Source: Candidatus Heimdallarchaeota archaeon
Lineage (GTDB): Archaea > Asgardarchaeota > Heimdallarchaeia > Hodarchaeales > Hodarchaeaceae
DNA: 41,715 bases
Direction of reading: 5' to 3'
NCBI GenBank assembly: GCA_019057635.1
Contig: DXJL01000005.1
Location: 1-41,715 of the forward strand
Position numbers and translations under genes: made by a program. Of this stretch, positions 15,565 to 22,249 are shown piece after piece. The notes beneath the pieces are model-generated. The model was not told the origin of the DNA and did not search any database. It saw only the letters and a list, made by a program, of their open reading frames with translations. Position 1 is the first letter of the stretch; every line of letters starts with the position of its first letter.

Positions 15565-16758
15565 ATGCCAGAAAGTGTGGATGACAGAAAAGCCACGTTC
15601 GATGAGTTCACTGATTCTTATACTCGTACAATGGAACGTCGGATACGTACACTGGAAACGGAGAAACAATTACTAGAAGTTCAACGAAATAAATTAGAAG
15701 AGGATCGGGATAACTTAAGACTCGAACTACAAAAACTGAAACAACCTCCTCTGTTTACAGGCACATTGTTAGAAGTTCTGGAGAATGGAAAAGCTATCGT
15801 GAAGAGTTCTACTGGCCCTTCATTCGTTGTTGTAATAGATTCTACCATTCCGAAGGACATACTTGTTCCTAATAGTCGAGTTGCTCTTCATCAGAGAAAC
15901 TTTGCTATACTGGAAATTCTTCCCCAGAGCACAGATCCCCTTGTACGTAGCATGGAGATTGATACAAAACCATCTGAAACCTATGATGATATTGGTGGGT
16001 TACGAGATCAATTGTTAGACCTTCGTGAAACGGTCGAGCTTCCTCTCTTACAACCCGAACTTTTTGAAAAGGTAGGAATTGAACCACCTAAAGGTGTTTT
16101 GCTGCATGGCCCTCCTGGTTCAGGAAAAACACTCATGGTGAAAGCCGTTGCTCACGAAACACAAGCCACTTTCATTCGAGTCATTGGTTCCGAGCTGGTC
16201 CAGAAATACATCGGTGAAGGGGCACGATTAGTCCGTGAAGTGTTTGCGTATGCCCGTGATAATTCCCCAAGTATCCTATTCATTGATGAATTAGATGCTA
16301 TCGGAAGTAAGCGGCTTGATATTGCCACAAGTGGTGATCGTGAAGTTCAAAGGACATTAATGCAATTATTAAGTGAGTTAGATGGTTTTTCCCCACGTGG
16401 AGACGTGAAGATCATTGGAGCTACTAATCGAGTGGATATACTTGATCCAGCATTGATGCGACCTGGACGATTTGATCGACATATTGAGGTACCCTTACCA
16501 AATCTCGAAGAGAGATTCGAGATTCTCAAAATTCATTCAAGAAGGATGAATATTGAGAAAAATGTTGATTTGGAGTTAGTTGCCACTCAAATGGTTGAAG
16601 CTTCTGGTGCAGATATTCGTGCCATAACTCAAGAAGCAGGTATGTTTGCTATACGAGAAAGAGTTACAATTGTAAAGTCAAAACACTTCCTTTCTGCAAT
16701 CGATAAAGTGATAAACAAGAAGAAGGAAACTCTGTCTGGCAAGAATGAATATACTTGA
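15565..16758 (+). CDS. pan: Proteasome-activating nucleotidase (PAN)
   Basis: The AAA+ ATPase ring that unfolds substrates for the 20S proteasome, 397 residues from the ATG at 15565 (a TTG at 15535 would add ten). In order: an N-terminal coiled coil (about 12-60), an OB domain (about 65-130), Walker A GPPGSGKT (182-189), Walker [12 protein letters not shown] with D241-E242, a second region of homology with [14 protein letters not shown], and the C-terminal lid. The C-terminus ends E-Y-T. A classical HbYX tail needs a hydrophobic residue before Tyr, so gate-opening may be weaker or unusual. Convergent with the RNase III-fold gene. Confidence 0.93.
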   Translation: MPESVDDRKATFDEFTDSYTRTMERRIRTLETEKQLLEVQRNKLEEDRDNLRLELQKLKQPPLFTGTLLEVLENGKAIVKSSTGPSFVVVIDSTIPKDILVPNSRVALHQRNFAILEILPQSTDPLVRSMEIDTKPSETYDDIGGLRDQLLDLRETVELPLLQPELFEKVGIEPPKGVLLHGPPGSGKTLMVKAVAHETQATFIRVIGSELVQKYIGEGARLVREVFAYARDNSPSILFIDELDAIGSKRLDIATSGDREVQRTLMQLLSELDGFSPRGDVKIIGATNRVDILDPALMRPGRFDRHIEVPLPNLEERFEILKIHSRRMNIEKNVDLELVATQMVEASGADIRAITQEAGMFAIRERVTIVKSKHFLSAIDKVINKKKETLSGKNEYT

Positions 16759-16767
16759 AAGTTGCCA

Positions 16768-17259
16768 TTAATTTGGAGAGGGAGAACTATCCATTTTTCG
16801 TGTCTGTACTATTTTGTCCCAAGCAGAATAACACATATCTAATATGGATTTAAAAGCACTAATTGCCGTTTCTTCCTCCTCTCGTGGATGATGTAGTTTA
16901 TCGGGGTTTAAGCTCTCCATCAAACAAGCTACATAAGTATCAATCGAGATAAAATTCTGTATCCAAAAAAATAGGACGAGAGCTTCGACTTGATCGGCTA
17001 CTTGGCCTTTCTTTCCTTTAAACTTTAAGTAATCAGTTTTTGTCCATAGAGATGACCGATAGGCATGTGATAAAATTAAATCAGAAACTTTAGTGCCTGT
17101 AGTAGAATTCGTTACTCCACTCTTTGCCAAAGAATAAATAAAATTTACTAATGAATCGCCTAATTTTGCATTCCCCTTCACAAAAATGAAATCTCGGATA
17201 ATTTTTTGAGGATCCCCCCCCTCTAAAGAAGTTTTTAATCGTTCCTGAATGAAAGACAC
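16768..17259 (-). CDS. Archaeal RNase III-fold protein
   Basis: A 163-residue protein whose segment NAKLGDSLVNFIYSLAKS (about residues 30-47) matches the signature helix of RNase III-fold proteins (LGDAVLN-like). Later come TGTKVSDLILSHAYR and an acidic helical C-terminus with REEEETAISAFKSIL. This resembles the small archaeal ribonuclease III family (PF11469-type). The first signature Asp (in LGD) is present; a second acidic metal site may be the E-E-E-E stretch. Nuclease activity is therefore plausible but unproven. It lies 37 bases downstream of rpo11 on the same strand, suggesting one transcript. Confidence 0.62.
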   Translation of the reverse strand: MSFIQERLKTSLEGGDPQKIIRDFIFVKGNAKLGDSLVNFIYSLAKSGVTNSTTGTKVSDLILSHAYRSSLWTKTDYLKFKGKKGQVADQVEALVLFFWIQNFISIDTYVACLMESLNPDKLHHPREEEETAISAFKSILDMCYSAWDKIVQTRKMDSSPSPN

Positions 17260-17296
17260 ACTTAAACCCGAATCTCGATGGATTCATAACAATTTT

Positions 17297-17608
17297 CTAA
17301 GTAAAGCTAGATGTAACAAGATCAGTCAGGTCTTCACAATGTTTGTTAATTGTGTCAACCGCGATCTTTAGGGCATCAATGGGGTTAATGCCCTCTGTAC
17401 GGAGATAGAAAATCGGGTTCTCAAGAAGAGGATGGGGAAATCTATACGCTGCGAAAAGAACTCCCTCTTGATCCTTTAATGATTCTCTAAGTAGGTTTAA
17501 AAATGTATGATTTTCACCTGCTATCTCAACTTCCAGTAAAGATTCTTCTTTTCGTACAATTTTTGCTTGCAACTGAATATATCTCTCCAAACGTAAGTGA
17601 TTTATCAA
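17297..17608 (-). CDS. rpo11: DNA-directed RNA polymerase subunit Rpo11 (RpoL)
   Basis: The archaeal counterpart of RPB11, 103 residues, which pairs with Rpo3 to start RNA polymerase assembly. Diagnostic features are ENHTFLNLLRESL (about residues 31-43), AAYRFPHPLLENPIFYLRTEG (about 53-73) and PIDALKIAVDTIN (about 76-88), the standard HTLxNLLR, Y-x-x-PHPL and P-x-x-AL pattern. Length is normal. It is followed by the RNase III-fold gene on the same strand. Confidence 0.93.
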   Translation of the reverse strand: MINHLRLERYIQLQAKIVRKEESLLEVEIAGENHTFLNLLRESLKDQEGVLFAAYRFPHPLLENPIFYLRTEGINPIDALKIAVDTINKHCEDLTDLVTSSFT

Positions 17609-17648
17609 TGAATGCTTTCTAACATTAGTTCAAATACTTTCTTTTCCA

Positions 17649-18148
17649 CTAAGGAGTTATTGAAGTTAATTGATTCACTATCCCTTGACTTAAAAACGGA
17701 GGAACACTCTCTCCAACTTGATTATACTGCCAGTTAGTGGGACCAAAAAACTGAAATGAATCAGGATAAGACATTAATCGGGTATGACTGTAGGAGCATA
17801 GGATTGGCCATCAAGACGTATGTAATTTCTGAAAGTTTTTCCCCGACCGCCCTGAAAATAAACAAGGGCTCCATTGGGAGACAATCTTGGAATTTTTTTA
17901 GCATTTTTATGTGAGGGAAATATTTCTTCATGATTGGATGTATTTTGAGAGGAAGGAGGATTAACTAGTCCGTCTAAAGCGTCGTTAAACGTATTATAGT
18001 TGTCTTCATTAGGATAAAGAGGAATCATGAAGTTAGAGATAAAAACTCTTTTTGCACTAGGAACTCTATAATTTAAAGCTTCGATGACATTAAAATAAAT
18101 GTCTGAAAATGGGGTAGGAGTAAATTCACACCTGCTGAAAGATTGCAT
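17649..18148 (-). pseudogene. Remnant of a cytosine-5 DNA methyltransferase
   Basis: Two consecutive frames carry the C-terminal motifs of C5 DNA methyltransferases. The first (17774-18148) has YRVPSAKRVFI, the motif VIII region (usually GVPQ-x-R-x-RVFI), and RGKTFRNYIRLDGQSYAPTV, matching motif IX with its APT(I/V). It stops at TAA. A second frame starts in the overlapping TAATG (17774) and runs to 17649 with SYPDSFQFFGP and YNQVGESVPPFLSQGI, a clear motif X (usually Q-x-GN-x-VPP). The stretch that normally joins IX and X is missing. So is everything N-terminal of motif VIII, including the catalytic PC and ENV motifs. tRNA-Ser now sits where the N-terminal part would be. It cannot methylate DNA; it is the relic of a restriction-modification or orphan methylase gene. 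Confidence 0.72.
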
Positions 18149-18200
18149 GAAAGATACGAAAGTTAATTAGAAAGGGATAAGAAAGAACAGAACGATGTGA

Positions 18201-18313
18201 GTCGGGATATCCAAGCCTGGTAATCAGCCATGAGAACCATACTGGACCAGAATGGAGCCAGCCTGCTAAGTTGGTGTTCTCTGAACTCGGGGGTTCAAAT
18301 CCCCCTCCCGACG
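18201..18313 (+). tRNA. tRNA-Ser(GCU) with a D-loop intron
   Basis: The exons give an 83-nt class II tRNA: acceptor GTCGGGA/TCCCGAC, discriminator G, anticodon stem CCAGC/GTTGG with loop CTGCTAA (anticodon GCU), a 14-nt variable arm and T-arm GGGGG/CCCCC. An intron of 30 nt (18223-18252) lies in the D-loop after the conserved GG. The BHB central helix is CTGG/CCAG with bulges TAA and AAT; the intron helix is imperfect. The genomic bases after G73 read CCA, so the 3' end may be encoded. A T-run follows (about 18317-18325) and could terminate the transcript. Confidence 0.92.
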
Positions 18314-18497
18314 CCAATTTTTTTCTTATTCTTGAATACATTCGGTTATAATTGTTTTCTAACTGTAGTACGTGAAGTTTGTTTCTCCATATTCAATTTT
18401 AAAGATGATTTATTGATTTCATTGCCATAACATTGAAGATCAGAATTCTCAGCAGATAGTGTAATTCAGGAAAAACAAAAATCATCTAGGGTTATTA

Positions 18498-18522
18498 TTG
18501 AAACTATCGAGAATAGTTTCAA
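18498..18522. repeat. Perfect 10-bp inverted repeat in the island
   Basis: TTGAAACTAT (18498-18507) and ATAGTTTCAA (18513-18522) are perfect complements around a 5-base loop. It sits alone between tRNA-Ser and the truncated tRNA-His, with no T-run after it, so it is not an obvious terminator. It could be an operator or an element-end hairpin. The remaining 18317-18610 sequence holds no gene that I can see. Confidence 0.5.
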
Positions 18523-18610
18523 GAATTCTGAAACTTATGGAAAATATGAGCATCCTGGGGAACAAATGAAAATTCCACCAATTTGTGTAATAACTAGATA
18601 AAAGAGGGAG

Positions 18611-18713
18611 GGCCGGTGCGGGGAATCGAACCCCGACATGGTGGGCCACAACCACCGATTATAGTGATCTAGATACCAGAATAGGGATCTCTATCAAGAC
18701 TACCATTATCCTA
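18611..18713 (-). tRNA. tRNA-His(GUG)-like gene lacking its 5' acceptor strand; intron at 24/25
   Basis: From the TA at positions 8-9 onward, this locus has a full D-arm, anticodon arm with GUG, T-arm, 3' acceptor CACCGGC and the His-specific C73. A 39-nt intron (18659-18697) is at 24/25, with a textbook BHB: central helix GTAG/CTAT, bulges TCT and AAT, and a long intron stem. After splicing it equals the intact tRNA-His at 21467 except for one base in the 3' acceptor. The expected 5' acceptor (GGCCGGTG) is absent: the DNA reads CTAAATCG instead, and no complement occurs in the following 150 bases. It is therefore either a 5'-truncated pseudogene or the 3' part of a trans-spliced tRNA. A TATA element at 18727-18735 is placed to transcribe it from about position 8. 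Confidence 0.75.
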
Positions 18714-18726
18714 CGATTTAGTGAGC

Positions 18727-18735
18727 TTATAAAGA
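18727..18735. promoter_or_regulatory. Near-palindromic TATA element shared by the truncated tRNA-His and ORF864
   Basis: CTTATAAAG reads CTTTATAAG on the other strand, a good archaeal TATA sequence in both directions. On the plus strand its centre is 24 bases before the ATG at 18755, so transcription of the large gene would start at or near its ATG, a leaderless mRNA. On the minus strand it is about 20-25 bases before the first recognisable tRNA-His bases. This is a positional argument only. Confidence 0.45.
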
Positions 18736-18754
18736 GAAGTAAAGGTTAGTCTAT

Positions 18755-21349
18755 ATGAATCATTATTCGCAAATATTCAAAACAAATCGGGCTTTAAATA
18801 AGGTTAATAAACCTAAAGAGGCAGCTGAGGAAGAAGAAATCGAAACTGCCAATCTGATGCATGTTAAGAACAGTATTGGATCTTTTCAAAGAAGTTTACC
18901 CTTAATCATCCTTGAAAAAAGGTCTAATTCTCTAATGAATAAATACTTTGGCGAATTCAATATAGAACATACAGTTACGGCTTCTATTAAAGGTAATGAA
19001 ACTTTAGCAAAGACTATTATTTTATATAAGGAAAGTAAAGGATCCACTTTCATTTATGATAGTTTTGGAAGAATTAGAGATTATTCGCAGCTTAAGGAAT
19101 CCTATTCAAACTCAAATCGATTGTTGAATATTCTTCATACCTCAATTTCTGAAGGTAATAAATCGATTCGATTAACAAAATTATATTTTAATTTCAAAAA
19201 AAATCTTGTAAAAAACAATTTTTCCAATTTGACAACAAATTTCAAAATTAACGAACGTAAATCATTAGTTGGATGGATATCTGTTACCTCAAACAGTATG
19301 GATATTATCACAGATATGGATAACTGTCTTGGAATAATAGAATTATTAAAAGAGAAAAGAAGATTCAATGAAATTACCTGGAACATATTGAAAGAGTTCA
19401 TTTTTCTAAAAATATTGAGAATTTTCTTTGGAAGGTGCGAAATTGATAATTTTGATGCATTTTTAAGAATTCTATTTGATTTATTGAGTAATCACAAAAA
19501 AAGAATCTCTCTCACTGTTTCGATTCTGTATAACGATCTTCTGTTTGTCATCGATAGAATTACAATTTCAAAAATAAATAAACTTAAGGATTTAGAGGGC
19601 ATAATTAACAACTTTGAATATGAGTGTATGGTTGATGCTTTATCCACTAATTCTAAGATAACAAGGTACTCTTTTGAAGAGATTTCCATAAAAAATAATA
19701 ATTTTGACACCATTTTCAAAATATTGAGGCAGTTTGAATCTTCTAAACTATTCTTAATGGCATTTAAGTATTCAGTAGATATTCAGCTATTAATTGTGAA
19801 GGGGAAATTAGCACTCACTTTCACTTATAAAGAATCCAATTTGCTTCGCAAGTATTTAAATCGGTTTTTCCACCCCTTAGGAATTACAATAAAACAAAAA
19901 AAGGGGGTTAATTTTCACAAGGTTTCCACTAGATATAGTAGAAGTTTAGGAATTAAAATAAACAAAATTAAAAATGTGAATCAGTTCTCGATTTTAATAA
20001 ATCTTAGGAAGCTTGGAAAACATAAAATTGAGCTTCTCGATCTAATCGTCAAACACTGTATCATTTACCAATTATATAACATAGGCGTTTCTCCAAGACA
20101 AATTAGGTTTCTTACTCATAGTGATAGAATATATCACGAATTAAAAGAAATTTCTGGGGGAAAAGAAAAGAGCAAGCAATTCCATAAGGATATTATCAAT
20201 TTCTTTATTGATTTTAACAAAGTTCTAATTAATAATATACATATTGATTCAAAAAGCATAAACTCAATTAATTGGAACTCGTGTATCAGAAACCAAGTTA
20301 AGAACCTTAATGAATTATTGGTTAATTCATTAAAATCTGAAATCTCTACAAATTACCAGCTTAGTTTACTCGATAGCAAGATCAAGGCATTAATTCAGTT
20401 TGGTGACTCTCCATTAAAGAGAATTAATAACCTAGAAATGAACGAAAATAGTTTAAAAAGTGTTAATGATGAAAATAAAGGAGCTACTCTATTATTTAAA
20501 AACTATATAATGAATTCGGAGGATAATCCTCTTTCCAAAGTTCTAAATATTGAAGGAAGTGCTGATGAGTACATTATCACTGATAAATATTCGGTTGCTA
20601 ACTGTGGAACCAAGAGTTATTGGTTTGGTGCTCCTGATATTTTAATAATTGATCGAAAATTAAAGAGGACTGTTGCTTTTATCCATCTCAAAGGAAAAAC
20701 ATTGGAAAAAAAAAGATTCACCCCACAAGGTATTATTTATCAGATCTTAGACTTAAAAGTGCTAGAGCAACTTTCAAACCTTAAGATTGCTTATGTGTTT
20801 ATCAGAGATTATTCAAATGATATAAAAAACCCTAGAATTCTATATCAATGGTATATAATAACTCAGCAATCAACTCAGTTCATAAGAAATCAATCTTGTA
20901 CTGATAAAGAAAAATGGAACTTGAAAAATTCTTCATTTGACAATCTCTTTCATGATATGATATTGAATAGAATTTTTCGCAGCAAAACACTCTCGAGGGG
21001 TTTCTACAGCAAGTGTGGGAAAACTACAACCAAGAATAAAAAAAATTTCACTCCAAATGAGATTGAACTATTTATTTCTGAAAAAGCCTCTGAAATTCAG
21101 CAAAAAATACTGCTTGCAACTCAGCTACTCGAAAAACATTTTAATATAAGTAGTAGCTATTTACAAAGAATAATTAGGAGTAAATATGAGAATTTTGTAT
21201 CCAATACAATTAATAACTTAGCACGGAATATTACTTCTGAGAGAAGCTTAGGACCTTACAAAACACAATCTATTTGGGAACAAACAATCCTAGATGCTTC
21301 CTTAACAAAATTTTATAACGGATATAAAGTCATAAATACAGTAGATTGA
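18755..21349 (+). CDS. Large AT-rich protein with a PD-(D/E)XK nuclease-like motif
   Basis: An 864-residue protein of no family I recognise, lying between two oppositely oriented tRNA-His loci. It is rich in Lys, Asn and Ile and its DNA is visibly more AT-rich than the neighbouring genes, consistent with foreign origin. Around residues 605-665, YWFGAPDILIID is followed by VAFIHLKGK. P627-D628, then 15 residues, then H644-L-K646 resembles the PD...(D/E)xK core of restriction-endonuclease-fold nucleases, with His in place of Glu; the E in SADEYIITD before it could be the helix acid. The rest is predicted helical, with no helicase, integrase or transposase motif. Candidate functions: an element-encoded nuclease, a stand-alone restriction enzyme, or a homing-type enzyme. 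A TATA box 24 bases upstream suggests a leaderless transcript. Confidence 0.6.
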   Translation: MNHYSQIFKTNRALNKVNKPKEAAEEEEIETANLMHVKNSIGSFQRSLPLIILEKRSNSLMNKYFGEFNIEHTVTASIKGNETLAKTIILYKESKGSTFIYDSFGRIRDYSQLKESYSNSNRLLNILHTSISEGNKSIRLTKLYFNFKKNLVKNNFSNLTTNFKINERKSLVGWISVTSNSMDIITDMDNCLGIIELLKEKRRFNEITWNILKEFIFLKILRIFFGRCEIDNFDAFLRILFDLLSNHKKRISLTVSILYNDLLFVIDRITISKINKLKDLEGIINNFEYECMVDALSTNSKITRYSFEEISIKNNNFDTIFKILRQFESSKLFLMAFKYSVDIQLLIVKGKLALTFTYKESNLLRKYLNRFFHPLGITIKQKKGVNFHKVSTRYSRSLGIKINKIKNVNQFSILINLRKLGKHKIELLDLIVKHCIIYQLYNIGVSPRQIRFLTHSDRIYHELKEISGGKEKSKQFHKDIINFFIDFNKVLINNIHIDSKSINSINWNSCIRNQVKNLNELLVNSLKSEISTNYQLSLLDSKIKALIQFGDSPLKRINNLEMNENSLKSVNDENKGATLLFKNYIMNSEDNPLSKVLNIEGSADEYIITDKYSVANCGTKSYWFGAPDILIIDRKLKRTVAFIHLKGKTLEKKRFTPQGIIYQILDLKVLEQLSNLKIAYVFIRDYSNDIKNPRILYQWYIITQQSTQFIRNQSCTDKEKWNLKNSSFDNLFHDMILNRIFRSKTLSRGFYSKCGKTTTKNKKNFTPNEIELFISEKASEIQQKILLATQLLEKHFNISSSYLQRIIRSKYENFVSNTINNLARNITSERSLGPYKTQSIWEQTILDASLTKFYNGYKVINTVD

Positions 21350-21466
21350 TTTATTCATTTTAGGATTGATGAGCAAGATTGAAAAATCTTACGTTAGCAA
21401 ACACCAATCTTATGAAATATCAGATAACGATTTAAGTTAATAAAAATCGTCACACTTTATAGCAAT

Positions 21467-21567
21467 GGCCGATGTAGGATAAATATGAGCAGATATTTGC
21501 TCGTAGACTATTGGTAGTCTCGGTGGTTGTGGCCCACCATGTCGGGGTTCGATTCCCCGCATCGGCC
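21467..21567 (+). tRNA. tRNA-His(GUG) with a 29-nt D-loop intron
   Basis: A complete tRNA-His: G-1 at 21467 opposite C73, acceptor GCCGATG/CATCGGC, anticodon stem GGTGG/CCACC with loop TTGTGGC, and T-arm CGGGG/CCCCG. The intron (21483-21511) is in the D-loop: bulges AAA and ATT flank a four-base central helix GGAT/GACT with one A-A mismatch, and an 8-bp intron stem TATGAGCA/TGCTCGTA closes on GATATT. Removal leaves a 72-nt tRNA whose sequence from position 8 onward matches the truncated copy at 18611 except for one acceptor base. An AT-rich TAATAAAAA (about 21438-21448) is suitably placed as a TATA element. Confidence 0.92.
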
Positions 21568-21700
21568 CTCACTTTCTAACAGTTTACCATTAAATTCATC
21601 CAATTTAATGCTTTTTTGGATAAAACACTTTAAGCATGATAAGTTTTAATTAGTATAGAACTATTATTCTTTATGGAGATTTATTTTAGGAAATATCCCT

Positions 21701-22249
21701 ATGACAAAAGGAAAACAAACACCCACTTCATTAGCGCTTGGCTGTATTCATGTTATTACGGGTGATGGGAAAGGAAAAACCACTTCTGCGTTAGGTCTTG
21801 CGCTAAGAGCAGCGGGTCACGACCTTAAGACCTTAATGATTCAATTTATGAAAAAAGGATGGGATTATGGAGAATTGAGAGCGGTTAAATTCTTCCCAAA
21901 TATCCAGATTATCCAGTACGGCACTCCTGATTTTGTGAACAAATCTAACCCCCTCCCTATCGATTTTCAGGAAGCTCAAGCAGCTCTGGCGCACTTTAAA
22001 AAGGAATTGAGTAATAATTGGGATATTATCATATTAGATGAGATTAACGTGGCACTTGACTATCACTTGATTTCTGAGCAGGAGGTTCTTGATCTTCTCG
22101 AGAGAAAACCTAAAAATCTTGAGGTCATATTAACTGGTAGATATGCCAGTCAAGCCATAATTGACTTAGCTGATTATTATACAACAATACAATCTGTTAA
22201 ACATCCGTATCAAAATAACATTAATGCCCGAAAAGGTGTAGAATTTTGA
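21701..22249 (+). CDS. Cob(I)alamin adenosyltransferase, CobA/BtuR type
   Basis: ATP:co(I)rrinoid adenosyltransferase, which transfers adenosyl from ATP to cob(I)alamin to make coenzyme B12. Its 182 residues include the inverted-orientation P-loop GDGKGKTTSALGLALRA (from residue 21), MIQFMKKGWDYGEL (about 47-60), the Walker B-like DIIILDEINVALDY (about 107-120) and VILTGRYA (about 145-152), all diagnostic of CobA/CobO/BtuR. Its stop overlaps the TTG start of the methylmalonyl-CoA mutase large subunit by the bases TTGA. Cofactor synthesis and the cofactor-using enzyme are thus translationally coupled. Confidence 0.93.
   Translation: MTKGKQTPTSLALGCIHVITGDGKGKTTSALGLALRAAGHDLKTLMIQFMKKGWDYGELRAVKFFPNIQIIQYGTPDFVNKSNPLPIDFQEAQAALAHFKKELSNNWDIIILDEINVALDYHLISEQEVLDLLERKPKNLEVILTGRYASQAIIDLADYYTTIQSVKHPYQNNINARKGVEF

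Noticed and set aside
15381..15611. A 76-codon minus-strand frame at the PAN start
   Set aside because: It begins inside the PAN coding sequence and has no family signature. Most likely chance.
18126..18341. A 71-codon minus-strand frame over tRNA-Ser
   Set aside because: It is the antisense of the tRNA gene; the G-F-E-P-P-S segment is the familiar translation of a T-arm complement.
18611..21567. tRNA-His copies as attL/attR of an integrated element
   Set aside because: Integration into a tRNA by a tyrosine recombinase leaves direct repeats. These copies are inverted and no integrase gene is present.
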